A stretch of 64,000 nucleotides of DNA from Ananas comosus (lineage: Eukaryota; Streptophyta; Magnoliopsida; Poales; Bromeliaceae), in assembly GCF_001540865.1 (NCBI RefSeq), contig NC_033621.1, forward strand, positions 4,031,939-4,095,938, in the 5' to 3' direction. The notes under the pieces were generated by a model. That model was given only the letters and a program-made list of their open reading frames with translations. It searched no databases and had not been told where the DNA came from. Below are positions 1-11,189 of this stretch, in pieces. The translations under genes were made by a program, and so were the position numbers. The number at the start of each line of letters is the position of its first letter. The stretch's first letter is position 1.

Positions 1-221
1 ATTAATTAGTAAAACTTAATTAATAATAAGCATATCATTATATAATGTGAATAATTAATTTAATTGTGGTCAAATTTATTGCCTAAGAGAACACAATCAA
101 TAGGGGAAATGTGACCATGGAACTCCATCCCCCCCCAAAAAAAAAAATTATGTGTAGAATTAAGAGAGAGAGAGAGAGTAGGAGAGAGGGGGTTTGGGTG
201 GTTTTGGGATATAAATAGGAG
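1..221. other. AT-rich edge sequence, no gene seen
   Basis: This is AT-rich sequence with a short (GA)n run near 163-190 and C/A homopolymers near 129-147. No coding potential is apparent. Confidence 0.5.
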
Positions 222-370
222 GAGAGAGAGGGCTTTTTGCTTGTTCGTGTGACACGTTTTGGAATATTTATTACATAATAAATTTCTTTTTTGGGATTAT
301 TAGGAGGAGAGAGAGGGCTTTTGCTTGTCTGTGTGACACGTTTTGGATTATTTATCACTAATAATTTTCT
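218..370. repeat. Two tandem copies of an ~84-bp GA-rich/AT-rich unit
   Basis: A unit beginning with a GA-rich run and containing gtgacacgttttgga starts near 218 and again near 302. A third, cleaner copy begins at the N at 2344. The copies differ mainly by single-base gaps. Confidence 0.7.
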
Positions 371-866
371 TTTTTGATCTGTATATTGTTTTGAGCAATG
401 ATTTATGATATAAATAGTTTTTGCTCACCTTTGAAACAATAAGTTATAAAATATATTTGAAGTATTGAACCGCATTTTAATCATCGAATCGAATCAATCG
501 GTCAATTTTAATTAAATAATTCGTCTTTTCTTATTGAGCCATACTAAAATTTTACAGTATAAATTAATTAAACACTAGATATCTTTAAAATTTAAATTAT
601 AATCTACTTAATATGGACTATTAATTATATTTTGTTACGTATTAAGGGTTGTTTGTATGCAAGTAAAAAATCTCACGGAATTTATAAACTGTAGTTTTGG
701 TCTGAATAAATAGAGATCCTGTAACTTAAAAAATCAAGGATTTGATTTTAAACGTTGTTGGATATGTCATTGTGCAATTTACAGAATTTCTCTAAATTTA
801 AATCAAAAGTAAAAATTTAAATTTCAATGAATTTTCAAATTTAAACTTGATATGTGAAATGTGAAT
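301..866. repeat. Direct duplicate (copy 1) of the block at 2345-2925
   Basis: This block matches 2345-2925 almost base for base, but many positions differ only by a missing single base, often in homopolymers (for example one base fewer in runs of T or A). It then runs into AAATTT-rich low-complexity DNA exactly where copy 2 ends in N's. The pattern resembles uncorrected long-read or gap-fill sequence rather than biological divergence. Confidence 0.75.
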
Positions 867-1435
867 TTTAAATTTTAAATTTTAAATTTTAAAATTTACA
901 ATTTGTAAATTAAAAATATAAAAATATAATCTTAAATTTATTTAATTTTGAAATTTAAATTTTTTTAAAATAATTTGAGTTTTAATTTTAAATTTATAAT
1001 TTATAATTTTAAAAATAAATTTAAATTTAAGTTCAAATTTTGAAATATTGAACTATGAGATTTGAGATTGAGGTTTGAAAAATTCAAATTTTAAAATTTG
1101 AAATTTAAATTTGAAAATTAAAGTTTGAAATTTGAAATTTAAATTTAAAATTTAAAAATTGAAAATTGAAATTGAACTTTAAAATTTAAAATTTAAAATT
1201 GAGAATAAAAATTAAAATATAAATTAGAAATTTAAAATTTGAAATTTATTATTTGTAAATTAATTTAAAATTGATATTCAAAAATTAAATTTGAATTTAT
1301 AAATTAGAAAATTTAAAATTTGACATTGAATGTAATTAAAATTTAAAATTTGAATATAAATTAAATTTTAAATTTTAAATTTTAAAATTTATCTTGAAAT
1401 TGAAAATTTTATATTGAAATTTAAAAGTTAAAACT
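867..1435. repeat. AAATTT-rich low-complexity tract
   Basis: About 570 bp is built almost only from permutations of aaatttaaa, ttgaaattt and ttaaaattt, with no fixed period. It behaves like a degenerate AT satellite or low-complexity expansion. No gene is present. Confidence 0.7.
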
Positions 1436-2246
1436 TGATGCATCTTTGCCCAAGAATGGTGGAATTCTTTTCCTTTGTTTAGAGTGGGTTATAATTTTAC
1501 TCCATTTTTTGGAGTATAGTTTAACTATACTCCAAAAATTACAGTATTTTTTTTTTCTCCCAAACACTTTAATAGGATAATTTTCCTACCAGTATAGTAT
1601 AATTTAACTATACTACGTTTTTAGAGATATCCAAACGAAGCCTAAGTATGATACTAAAATAATAATATATACACATATTTTTTTATATAATAAAATTAAA
1701 AGTAATAATATAAGTATTATCGAGGTTGAAACAGTAATTCTTTGTTCAGTAATATTTTTGAGTCGCTGGTGGGTTCAATTTTTAAATATTGGTTGTTAAT
1801 TGTTAGGAATGGAGTGTGCAATTAGTGGGTTTTTTTTTTTTTGTTTCTTTTTCTTTTTTTAATTTGGATTTTGGACAAGCTTTGTCACGATGACTTGTAA
1901 GGATAAAGACATAGGAAGTTAGAACCAATCTATCTTTGGCAAATCTCAAATATGCTCCGTGCCTCTTTCTAAAAAAGTATTATATTTAAAAATTGACTTA
2001 TTAATAAGTCATGTCTAAATGTATAAATATTTTATTTAGCATATTCTTTTTTAATTTACTGATGAAATTTATAATATTAGATAGATAACAACTATGATCA
2101 ATCGTCTGGATCAGCGTACCATATTTGCCTTGTAGGTGACTTTCTCCTAATTATATAAGTCACTTCCCAGCAAAAGTATAACAATGTTGCCAAATTAACA
2201 ATGCCAAGTTCTTTTATGAGCAAAGCAATCACACACACACACACTA
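1436..2246. other. Intergenic AT-rich stretch with a small palindrome
   Basis: There is no coding signal. A near-perfect palindrome centred at about 1522 (ggagtatagtt / aactatactcc) and a diverged second copy near 1595-1620 suggest an old MITE remnant. Confidence 0.45.
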
Positions 2247-3084
2247 GGGGTGGCAATCCAGCTCGCAGTTCGTGAGCCAGCTCGTATTCGGCTTGAAATG
2301 AGCTCGAGAACGAATTGCTTGTTTAATAAACGAGCCAAACACGANAGAGGGCTTTTGCTTGTCTCGTGTGACACGTTTTGGATTATTTATCACATAATAA
2401 ATTTTCTTTTTTGATCTGTATATTGTTTTGAGCAATGATTTATGATATAAAATAGTTTTTGCTCAACCTTTTGAAACAATAAGTTAAAAATTATTTTGAA
2501 GTATTTGAACCGGCATTTTAATCATCGAATCGATCAATCGGTCCAATTTTAATTAAACTAATTCGTCTTTTCTTATTGAGCCATACTAAAATTTTACAGT
2601 ATAAAATTAATTAACATAGAATAATCTTAAAATTTAAAAATTTATATCTACTTAATATGGACTATTAATTAATATTTTGTTACGTATTAAGGGTCTGTTT
2701 GTATGCACAGTAAAAAATCTCCACGGAATTTATAAACTGTAGTTTTGGTCTGAATGAAATAGAGAATCCTGTAACTTTAAAAAAATCAACGGATTTGATT
2801 TTTAAACTGTTTGGATATGCATTGTGCAATTTTACAGAATTTCTCTAAATTTTAAAATCAAAAGTAAAAAATTTAAAATTTCAATGAAATTTCAAATTTA
2901 AAACTTGATATGTGAAATGTGAAATNNNNNNNNNNNNNNNNNNNNNNNNNTTCGGCTCATTTATTAACGAGCCGAACACGAGCTGAATTTTTTGGCTCGA
3001 TACTTTAACAAGCCAGCTCGTGTTCGGTTCCTTTATTAAACGAGCCGAACACGAGCCGACCTCAGCTCGCTCGTGTTCGGCTTG

Positions 3085-3088
<4 letters not shown>
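2247..3088. mobile_element. 'cgagccgaacacgag' MITE (family F), interrupted by a gap-fill block
   Basis: It starts with taggggtggcaa, a hAT-style end, and carries repeated gagccgaacacgagc/gctcgtgttcggc motifs on both strands. It is interrupted at 2344 (single N) and 2926-2950 (25 N) by the 2345-2925 block, which is unrelated to it. Removing that block joins two halves of one element. Related copies are at 45225-45670 and 48785-49225. Confidence 0.65.
2345..2925. repeat. Direct duplicate (copy 2), flanked by N's
   Basis: This is the cleaner copy of 301-866, bounded by an N on the left and 25 N's on the right. It is probably a misplaced contig or read end inserted at an assembly gap. Confidence 0.7.
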
Positions 3089-3128
<40 letters not shown>

Positions 3129-3138
3129 GAGAGAGAGA

Positions 3139-3680
3139 GAGCTAGGCTGGTATACTATCGGTAGCACGGAGGTCTTCGTGCTACCAAGTTGTTTTCAATA
3201 TTGCGGCTTCTAAATTGACAATCGGCTCCGTTAGACTTGTTCTACCCTATTAAAAGTATTTGGAAACTAAATTTCATAATTTTTCGGCATCATTTGGCTA
3301 GTGAGCAAAAGTCTCAAAATTGACAATTTTAATGGTAGATGTGATGCATTTTTGAATTTAACGGTGCAAAACAATCCAAATCTGATGAAATTTTTATAAA
3401 AAATTCTTTTCACTATTTATAGTAAAATTAGTACCTCTAATCTTAAATTCAAGTCTTTTATCATCATTTTTTATGAGATTTTTATTTTCAGCCGTTTATT
3501 TTTAGACTACTCGTTTGATAGGTAAATGATATCGAAAAATTATAAAATTTAGTTTCCAAATACTTTCAATAGTGTAGATCAAATCTAACGGAATCGATCG
3601 TCAATTTAGAAGCCACATCATTGAAAACAATTTGGAAGCACGGAGGCCTCCGTGCTACCTATAGTATACCAGCCTACCTC
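3139..3680. mobile_element. Foldback MITE family A, copy A1
   Basis: Ends are inverted: gagctaggctggtatactat on the left and its near-complement on the right, followed by ggtagcacggagg arms. The whole element is roughly two inverted halves of about 270 bp. It is preceded by (CA)n/(TA)n/(GA)n and followed by (AT)n. No reading frame of note, so it is non-autonomous. Confidence 0.8.
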
Positions 3681-3705
3681 ATATATATATATATATATAT
3701 ATATA

Positions 3706-3932
3706 ATTGAGCTCCTATGCTTTTAAAAGTACTAAGTCATTGGTGCTTGTAAGTTTTCGGCCCTTGGATTAAAGGATGTGCGGTTAGGATGATGTGTCCC
3801 CCCTAGGGTTGAGTGGGTGGTTGGTTGAATAGTATAATCTAACGGGTAAAAATGATTAAAGGCAGAAATCTAACGGTAAAAAATTTACAAGCACCAAGTG
3901 TTTGGTACTTTTACAAGCACCGTAGCCGGACT
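3706..3932. mobile_element. Foldback MITE family D, copy D1
   Basis: This ~227-bp element sits between two (AT)n tracts. The arms carry the complementary motifs aagtac-ttggtgcttgtaag and cttacaagcaccaagtg-like sequence. Its core (ggttgagtgggtggttggttg) recurs at 53545-53774 and 54085-54275. Confidence 0.7.
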
Positions 3933-3954
3933 ATATATATATATATATATATAT

Positions 3955-4179
3955 AGTTGGGCTAGAATACTATTTATAGCAAAAGGTTCTCATTGTTATC
4001 AAGTTTTTAACCCTTAGATGAAAATTTGTAGGGTTAGAATGGTATTAGTCTAGGGTTGAGTTGTTCCCACTGGATTATAATATTTAATCCAATTGTTAGA
4101 AATGATGAAAGAAATTAATCCAAAAGCTAAAAACTTGATAGCAAAAATGATCTTTTGCTATCAATAGTATTCTAACCCA

Positions 4180-4182
<3 letters not shown>
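3955..4182. mobile_element. Foldback MITE family B, copy B1
   Basis: Ends are inverted, agttgggctagaatactat versus agatgggttagaatactat, and continue into tagcaaaag. The flanks are (TA)n on the left and (CT)n(AT)n on the right. Related copies are at 20784-21033 and 53788-54032. Confidence 0.75.
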
Positions 4183-4226
<44 letters not shown>

Positions 4227-4230
<4 letters not shown>

Positions 4231-4463
4231 GAGCTAGAATACTCTCAAAAGCACCAAGAGGGTGGTGCTTTTGAGTTTTTAGCCATTGGATGGAGAGATG
4301 TGAGGTTGGGATGATAGGGTAGGTGGTGGTAGGTGGTGGTAGGTGGAATAATGTTTAATTCAAGAGTTATTAGTAATCATGGAGTAGATCCAAGAGCTAG
4401 AAACTTAGAAGCACCAAGGGGTTGGGTTGGTGCTTCTAAAAGTAAAAGTATTCTAGCTCAAAT
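4227..4463. mobile_element. Foldback MITE family C, copy C1
   Basis: It starts agtggagctagaatact and ends with its inverted form (agtattctagctcaaat). The inner arms are aaaagcacca and tggtgctttt. (AT)n flanks both sides. Copies recur at 21072-21290 and, truncated, at 21296-21388. Confidence 0.75.
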
Positions 4464-4756
4464 ACATATATATATATATACATATATATTGATTACTATA
4501 TAATAATACTATACTAGTATATACTATATGTATGTCGGTATAGTATACATATACTATACTATTATACATATATATATATTATAATTAGTAACTTAACATA
4601 CATATATATATAACTATATACATTACCATATATTATTAGTAGTAATATACTATTATCATTACATATATATATTATTATAGTATACTTCATAATAATACTT
4701 GTATATATATATATATATATATACATACATATATATATACATATATATATATATAT
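4464..4756. repeat. TA-rich microsatellite tract
   Basis: This is degenerate (TA)n with tac/gta interruptions. No gene or defined element ends were seen. Confidence 0.7.
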
Positions 4757-5332
4757 TGTTGGGATTCTGTAACGGAAGCGTCGAATCGGGTTTTTATCAC
4801 AAATCCATCTCCTCAGCAGAAGCTAATATAATCACAAAAGAGAGAAAACACCAAACAGAAAATATGCGGGTAAAATAAGATTTATTAAATAAGAAAGTAT
4901 TACACTTGACTCCTCTTCTACAACTGAGTAGCTACAACCCAAACACTTTTTTTGAATCTCTCCTACCCTTCTCTTGTTTTCTATAAACCCACAAAGAAGA
5001 CAACTCTCCACGTGCACCCGTGCACTAGCTGCACTTAGGGGTAGAACTGGGCCCAGGCCTAAACAAGGCCCCACCCGATGGGCCATGTTTGGGCCGGGCT
5101 TTGAGTATTAAAAACTTAACTTTGGGTTCGGGTTGGGCTTTAAAATTTGGGCCTAAAAAAATTTTGGACCTATTTGGGCATGTCCAAGCCCGGCTTGAGC
5201 CCGACCCAAAAGCCCGATATACTAATTATTAAAATAAAATATTTAATTTTATATATATAATATTTATTTATAAAAAGAATAAATTATATAGTATATCATA
5301 TATAGTACATATTGTTATTAATGATACATATA

Positions 5333-5396
<64 letters not shown>

Positions 5397-5940
5397 GATA
5401 TATTATATATTAACAAAATATTTAGTTCCAAATTAGGATATATTAAATAGTACACATATCTATGAGTAAATATATGGTACATATTATTATACAAATAAAA
5501 GTATTTATTATTATATGATAAATGTATAAAATGGGCCTTCACAAAAACCGATGGGTATTGGGCATTGGGCTTGGGCTTGGGCTTGGGTCAGGTCTTAATT
5601 TTCAAAAAAAATTAGGTAAAAGCTTGACCCGAAGCCCAACATTTTCTTTTGGGCCGGGCTTGGGCATAGTATTACCCGACCTAAGCCCGCCCAGTTCCAC
5701 CCCTAGCTGCACTCAACAATGACTTTCTCTCTCCTGGTACGGTTTCACACAAGAAGGCATTCTCTTTCATCGTAAGCATCCCAAAGAGTACTTTTATAAT
5801 ACATTCTTTAAAACGTACGCGAATCCTAGTCCAAGTAGAATTCCTACTCTAATTAATATTTAAATCTATATTTTATTTATCTCTAATAGATTTAAATATT
5901 TATCCTAATCTATTTAGATTCATACTCTAATTAATTATAG
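4757..5940. mobile_element. LTR-retrotransposon-like fragment, split by a hAT element
   Basis: It starts tgttgggattctgtaacgg, which resembles the 5' end of many plant Copia LTRs. It is interrupted at 5036-5705 by a hAT-type insertion and continues through 5714-5940. A sequence like its last ~95 bp (ttaatatttaaatct...) reappears at 7930-8010, after the 2-kb LTR. No internal domain or primer-binding site is visible, so family and extent are uncertain. Confidence 0.4.
5036..5705. mobile_element. hAT-type non-autonomous element with 8-bp TSD
   Basis: Terminal inverted repeats are TAGGGGTAGAACTGGGC and TAGGGGTGGAACTGGGC. The target-site duplication is GCTGCACT at 5028-5035 and 5706-5713, an exact 8 bp as expected for hAT transposases. 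The interior is rich in gggcttgggc/gcccaagccc motifs and carries (TA)n at about 5337-5393. There is no transposase. Confidence 0.9.
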
Positions 5941-7929
5941 TGTCTCTGGGATTTAGCTGTCGGACTAACTGCAGCATTGTGGCTTGTCATTTGTAGAGTG
6001 TCGGAACGAGCCAGAGTCATTTTGGCGCGGAATAGACGTGAAAACGGACTCCGAGTTGTGAGAGTTGGAGTTCGGACATTGAAATCTGCAAAAGTAGGAT
6101 TTCAAGTATTGTGTACCGGTACCTGAAACAAGTATTGGTACCCCAGAGGGATTACATGTTTAGATGCTCTCATGTTTGTGTTTTTCTTTGTTGCGTACCG
6201 GTACTTGTTGGTGAGTACCGATACTGAGCTTAAGTACCGGTACTGCATCGGGCTAGTATCCTTACCCAGCGTGCGGGATTTGCTGGCTGAGTGCCGGGTA
6301 CCGGTACCCAAGTTGAGTACCGATACCCAGTCGGTAGATTTGAGTTGGTAAGGGACCTTTTGGTCATTTTGCTGTGTCGTTCATTCCAACCGACCCCCAA
6401 CTTATTTATATGCATAGGGAGCTTGGAGAACATCATACTTTTCCTCTTCTCCTCTCTCTCTAGCTTGTATACACCGTTCTTTGGAAAGTTGAGGATCGAG
6501 CTCGTTTGGATTCTTCGCTTCTTAGGAGGGCCGTTCGTGCGCGTGGGTTGTCTCGGTTGAGCAGTTGGAGGTCAAGCGAGTGCACGGAATTTCTCCTTTC
6601 GACTTCTAACCAGTATTGGATGAGCATTCGGGATGAGTTAATGTTTATCGAAATTGTTGAAATTTCTTCTAAGTCGTAGAGTGCAAGCATGTATTTTATT
6701 GTTCAATTATCATGTTTAGTAGCTCGAATTCATGGATTTGCTTGTTCTTTATGGGATCTGAATTTGGAGCATAAGTTAATAATTTTAGATGAATTTTTAC
6801 ATGCTGAACTGAGATTTGACTTAGGAGAAAACTTGTTAAACCTACACCTGACACTTTTCGAATTGTTAACAGAATTAGCTTCAGGAACGGTTGTTTTTCT
6901 GTATTACCGATGTTAGTGCATTGTGGATATTCAGATTAGTGTAGGTTGAGTTTACGCTCATGCTGAGAGGCCGAGCTTATTTTTGCAGTAGAGTTTGGAC
7001 TGTTTCGCACTGTCGGATGCCGTTGGGACTGACGATGGACCCAAATATTTACATATTGTCTTAGATTGTGTCGAAAGTATGTAAGCCTTGGTTGTTAAAC
7101 CAGTTTGACTCATTTGCATTGACTATAGCCTGTGTGAGCCTGATTGAGCTCGACAGAGACACGCTTGCATACTCGGTTGGGTTGCGCCTACGAGTGTCGC
7201 TCCGAAGTGAGGCTTTTCTTGCGTTGATGTCGCAGCAGTCCTGTTTGGACAGTTTCTTGGACCGGCCATTCCCGCGGGTGGTGTGCGGTGTAGTTTGGAT
7301 ACGGCCTGTACAGGCCAGTTGGCAGTCCTTTGAGATTCGGTCAGTGTGGTTGAGTTGTAGCTAGTGATACATTCCTTTATCTACAGTGAGCATGGTTTGG
7401 GATAGCGGTAGTATAGAGCATATAGTTGTAGAGTTTCTTCCAGCTTTACTACCCTTTGCGTATCTTACTATAGACTTAGTGGGTGGGCCGTTGAGGTAGG
7501 TGACGATACCCACTAAGGATTATTCTGTTTTGCAATAGTTTTCATACCCAGTTGTTGCTACCTTTTTTGCAGAGCCATCCATTGTTGCTGCTGCTATGGA
7601 TTCTGACTGAGATAAGGGAGTTGCGAGCTAGAGCCTTCCCTTCCCTGATCTTTTGCTAGAGGAGTACCCTTGCAGAGGTAGATAGATTTTGCCATGTACA
7701 TACTGTTACGGTTAGTTGTACTCTCTGGAGCGAGGTTGTGCTGTTGGTTTTTGTATATATGGTAAATGGTTTATATTTTATATATTTTTCAGTTCTAGCA
7801 GCTCTATACTCTTGGTTGCAGTTATGACTTGTTTACAGGTACAGCTATCGCTTTGTATACACGAAAAATTCATGTGTATACGACGGGTCTGTGGCGTGCT
7901 GGGGAAACGTGGTAATTCGAAACGTGACA
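5941..7929 (+). mobile_element. ~2.0-kb LTR (solo LTR candidate), gypsy-like
   Basis: It runs from TGTCTCTGGG to CGTGACA. It contains an array of GTACCGGTAC-like palindromes at 6113-6326, a TATA-like tatttatatgcat near 6404 with a CT-rich stretch after it, and a long non-coding GT-rich tail. These are promoter-leader features of long gypsy LTRs. No gag/pol adjoins it on either side. The expected 5-bp target duplication is not evident (tatag versus ttaat), so the boundaries or the solo status may be wrong. Confidence 0.55.
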
Positions 7930-9266
7930 TTAATATTTAAATCTTAATTTATCTCCAACAGATTTAAATATTAATTATTATCCGGCTATAATTAATCTAC
8001 AAATCTAACCAAATCTTAATATGCCCGTAATTAGTTAAAGGTGGATTTGGAAAAACTTCGGTACGGATATAATACGAATAAAATTTGTATCCTAATTTTT
8101 AAATTCATTAAAAAATACTACTTAAAAAAAGGGTTCGCCAAATATTCGTATACACGATTTATACGAAAACTACACATTCACCAATTAAAAATTCGGGATG
8201 AAAATTTGGCTATTAAATTAAACTTTATTTTCTAGATTTATACTACTAGCATAAACAATTATAATTCTTAGAAACATAAAAATAAAGAGTTACAAAATAA
8301 AGTAGATTAAAAAAAAATAATAATAGCAAAGTTCATTATCGTCTTCATCTTCATCTTTTTCATAATCCATATATTTTTAAAAGTTCATAAAGTTTTTCAA
8401 TAATTCGCAAATAATTTAGCAATCATTCGCTAATTAACTAACTATGTTGGAGAAACAGATTTTATTCAAAAATTTTGCTTGTTTTTTGGGCTGAAATAGT
8501 TCAGCATATACGAATTAATTATTAGCGAATAATAAACATAACAAAAAAATTTGTGTTTTATATCAACTTTTTAGAAAAAAATCTCATACGTACTATTTTA
8601 TTCCAATTTTCAATAATTTATAAATGAATCGCGAATTAAGTGCATGGCTCCAGCACCTATCACTTGAACTTGGTCCAGATTAGCAGCTGAGATCTGAAAA
8701 GCCGAATGCTTACACGTTTTGACTAATACTTTGTACTTCTGGACCATCCTCTCCAAGATAAACCTGTCAGGAAAAATATTTATATCTAAATTTGATTGTA
8801 ATCAAAATCTAAATAATATTTAGTAAGATTTTGATTACAATCAGATTTAGATATAAATATTTTTCCTAACAAAACCCGAGTTGGAAAAAATCTAGTTGGA
8901 CTGTAGTCTTTAAATCTTTGTTAGTTAATTCGCAAATTATTCGCGAATTATTCACGGATTATTGAAACTTCGAATTAAACGGTCCGTTTACGATTTTTTT
9001 TTCGAAAGAAAGAGAATTATTCGCCAATTTTTGGACCAGCCGAATAATTCAAGAATTATTCCGGAATTATTAAAAATATGAATAAAAAATTTATAATTTT
9101 TATTTTTAAAAATAGATTATCTTTTATTTTATATATTATATTTTATATTTTATACCGAATTTATTTTTTAAGCCGAATTTTTTAACAAATTAAAAAATTC
9201 AAAAATAAATTTTATACATATTATATTCGTACCGAATTTTTGCCGAATCCGAATTAACTAACTATG
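7930..9266. mobile_element. Nested TIR element with inverted arms
   Basis: Sequence near 8034-8100 (acttcggtacggatataatacg) is inverted at about 9195-9264 (attcgtaccgaatttttgccg). A second inverted pair (attaactaactatg / gttagttaattcg) lies at about 8430-8455 and 8916-8935. This suggests one AT-rich TIR element, or two nested ones, with an insertion of about 285 bp (8641-8925) inside. There is no coding content. Confidence 0.5.
8769..8867. repeat. 42-bp near-perfect inverted repeat (hairpin)
   Basis: The arms are 8769-8810 and 8826-8867, with one mismatch and a 15-nt spacer. The arms are AT-rich (core ttgattgtaatcaaaatct). The repeat lies within the segment inserted into the surrounding TIR element. 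Confidence 0.85.
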
Positions 9267-9384
9267 CTTTAAATCAAAGGAACAACAAAAGATAGACTAA
9301 TTAGACATGTCACTTGTTGATCAGCGCATCTCTAGCTACCATAACCTTTATATAACACTTGTGGGATAAAACAGTATAAAAAAT

Positions 9385-9745
9385 TTTGGTAAAAATGCAT
9401 AACATTTATCTGAATTATATATCATTTTAAGTTGACTATCCAACTCTTAAAATTTGGATTTTATTACCCAACATTTTAATTTATTTGATTTGAATCAGTC
9501 AACGATATTTTAAATTTAAAATGTGAATGTATCATTTATCTCTATAGGTTTAATTATTATGCTTTGTATAATTCTCGTAGCTATAAATTTATTGAAATAA
9601 ATAATTAGCTTAAATTATGAAGTCAAAATATTTTTAACTCACTCAAATTAAATAGATTAAAAAAATTAAATAATAAAATTAAAATTTTATAAAATTAAAT
9701 ATTTAATTTAAAATAAATCTATGATTCGAATAAATTGTACTATCT
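9385..9745. mobile_element. Dispersed AT-rich MITE family E, copy 1
   Basis: The arms contain caactcttaaaatttgg/ttttattacc and their complements, with the conserved core ttatttgatttgaatcagtcaac. Copies are at about 41900-42225 and 50728-51066. Confidence 0.55.
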
Positions 9746-9896
9746 AGTGCCTCTCGAGGGTGTCAATAAGACGAAATGGAGTAAATTGGGGCGGGCTCAT
9801 GTTTAGCTCGTTTCACAAACAAGCTGAATACGAATTAACTTGTCGAATATCGAGTCGAAAAATTCATATATATATAGTGAGAGAGAAAGAGAGAGA

Positions 9897-10437
9897 GAGT
9901 TGAGCTGGAATGCTATCGGTAGCAAATGGGCTCCATTGCCATCCATTTGTTTTTTATAATGGAGTCTTTAAATCGACGATCGACACCATTGAACATGATC
10001 TATAACACTTGAAGTATCTAGAAATCAAATTTCAAAGTTTTTCGACATCATTTACCTAATGATCAAAGAGTTTCAAAATTTGTAATTTTAATGGTCGATA
10101 TGAGGCGTTTTCTCGTTTAATGGTGTAAAGCTATCCAAATCAATTAAATTTTGGTTAAAAAATTCTTTAAACTATTTTGAACAAGATTTATACTCTCGAT
10201 CTTGATTACAAAATTCTTATCGTCACTTTTTAAAGAATATTCATTTTCAGCCGTTCATTTTTGCGCCCACTTCATGAACAAGAAAATAATATCGAAAAAA
10301 ATTGAAATTTGATTTCTAGATATTTCAAGTGGTGTAGATCATTTTCAACGGTACCGATCGTCAATTTCGAGGCTCCATCATCGAAAATAAATGGATGGCA
10401 ATGGAGCCCGTTTGCTACCGATAGTATTTCAGCTCAA

Positions 10438-10440
<3 letters not shown>
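9897..10440. mobile_element. Foldback MITE family A, copy A2
   Basis: Ends are gagttgagctggaatgctat and its inverted partner, followed by cggtagcaaa-gggctcc arms. The flanks are themselves mirrored: (TA)n(GA)n on the left and (TC)n(TA)n on the right. Internal sequence is clearly homologous to A1, A3 and A5. Confidence 0.8.
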
Positions 10441-10471
<31 letters not shown>

Positions 10472-10488
10472 GTATAAATTTGTATTTT

Positions 10489-10900
10489 TATAATGAGTTA
10501 ATTTTGTACAGATTTATGCAAATATAGTGAATGACAAATATATTCCTATAAAGTTCAACTTTTATATATTGTCCCTACAAAAATCCTGATATTTTCTAAT
10601 ATGTTCCTGTTGTTAGAATATGTTAAAAAACTTTAGTTAATCATAAGTTAAATACTTAAACCTGATTAGTTTTTAATATTTTTATCACTCTTATATCATA
10701 CTGTTATGATTTTTGGAGAGACGTTTTTGTAATGACAAAATTGAAAAAATAAATAGTTCTCTAACGGTAACAAACCAAAGTAACATATTTATAAATATTA
10801 GGTCTTTTGTAGAGATAACATACGAAAGTTTAACTTTATATGAATATATTTGTCATTCACTATATTTATAGTAACCTGTATGAAATTAACCCATTTATAA
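10489..10900. mobile_element. TIR MITE, ~410 bp
   Basis: The left arm (taatgagttaatttt, then tagtgaatgacaaatatatt) is inverted at the right end (aatatatttgtcattcacta, then aaattaaccca). There is no ORF. It is adjacent to the (TA)n flank of A2. Confidence 0.7.
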
Positions 10901-11189
10901 TTGAGTTGAGTTTTATATTTAAGTTAGACTAAAAATTAAATAATAAAAATCTACATTATATTAAATATATATAAAATTATTTATTTATATATATATATAT
11001 ACATATAAGTGTATATTCTTTAAATAATATATATTTTGAGCTGTTATGAAGCTGAATACAACCGAACTGATCCAAACTCATATTCAATTCGTTTATTAAA
11101 TGAACTAAAAGGCTGGTTCAGTAAACAAACAATTTAATTTAAAGATTGCTAAACCCAAGTTGTGCTAAACCCAAGTTGTTGGCTCCTAA

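Larger units (their letters stand above)
9745..11189. mobile_element. Diverged F-like element split by later insertions
   Basis: Gagctcgtt/cgaatacgaa motifs at 9780-9870 resume at about 11035-11130 (gagctgttatgaagctgaat). In between lie foldback element A2 and the TIR element at 10489-10900. This looks like an old cgagccgaacacgag-type element opened by nested insertions. Confidence 0.4.

Noticed and set aside
5336..5542. Frame of alternating Tyr-Ile
   Set aside because: It is translation of a (TA)n microsatellite inside a hAT element.
8769..8867. Hairpin as a microRNA precursor
   Set aside because: The arms are nearly perfect and AT-rich with transposon context, more like an inverted-repeat element. 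No mature miRNA sequence was recognised.
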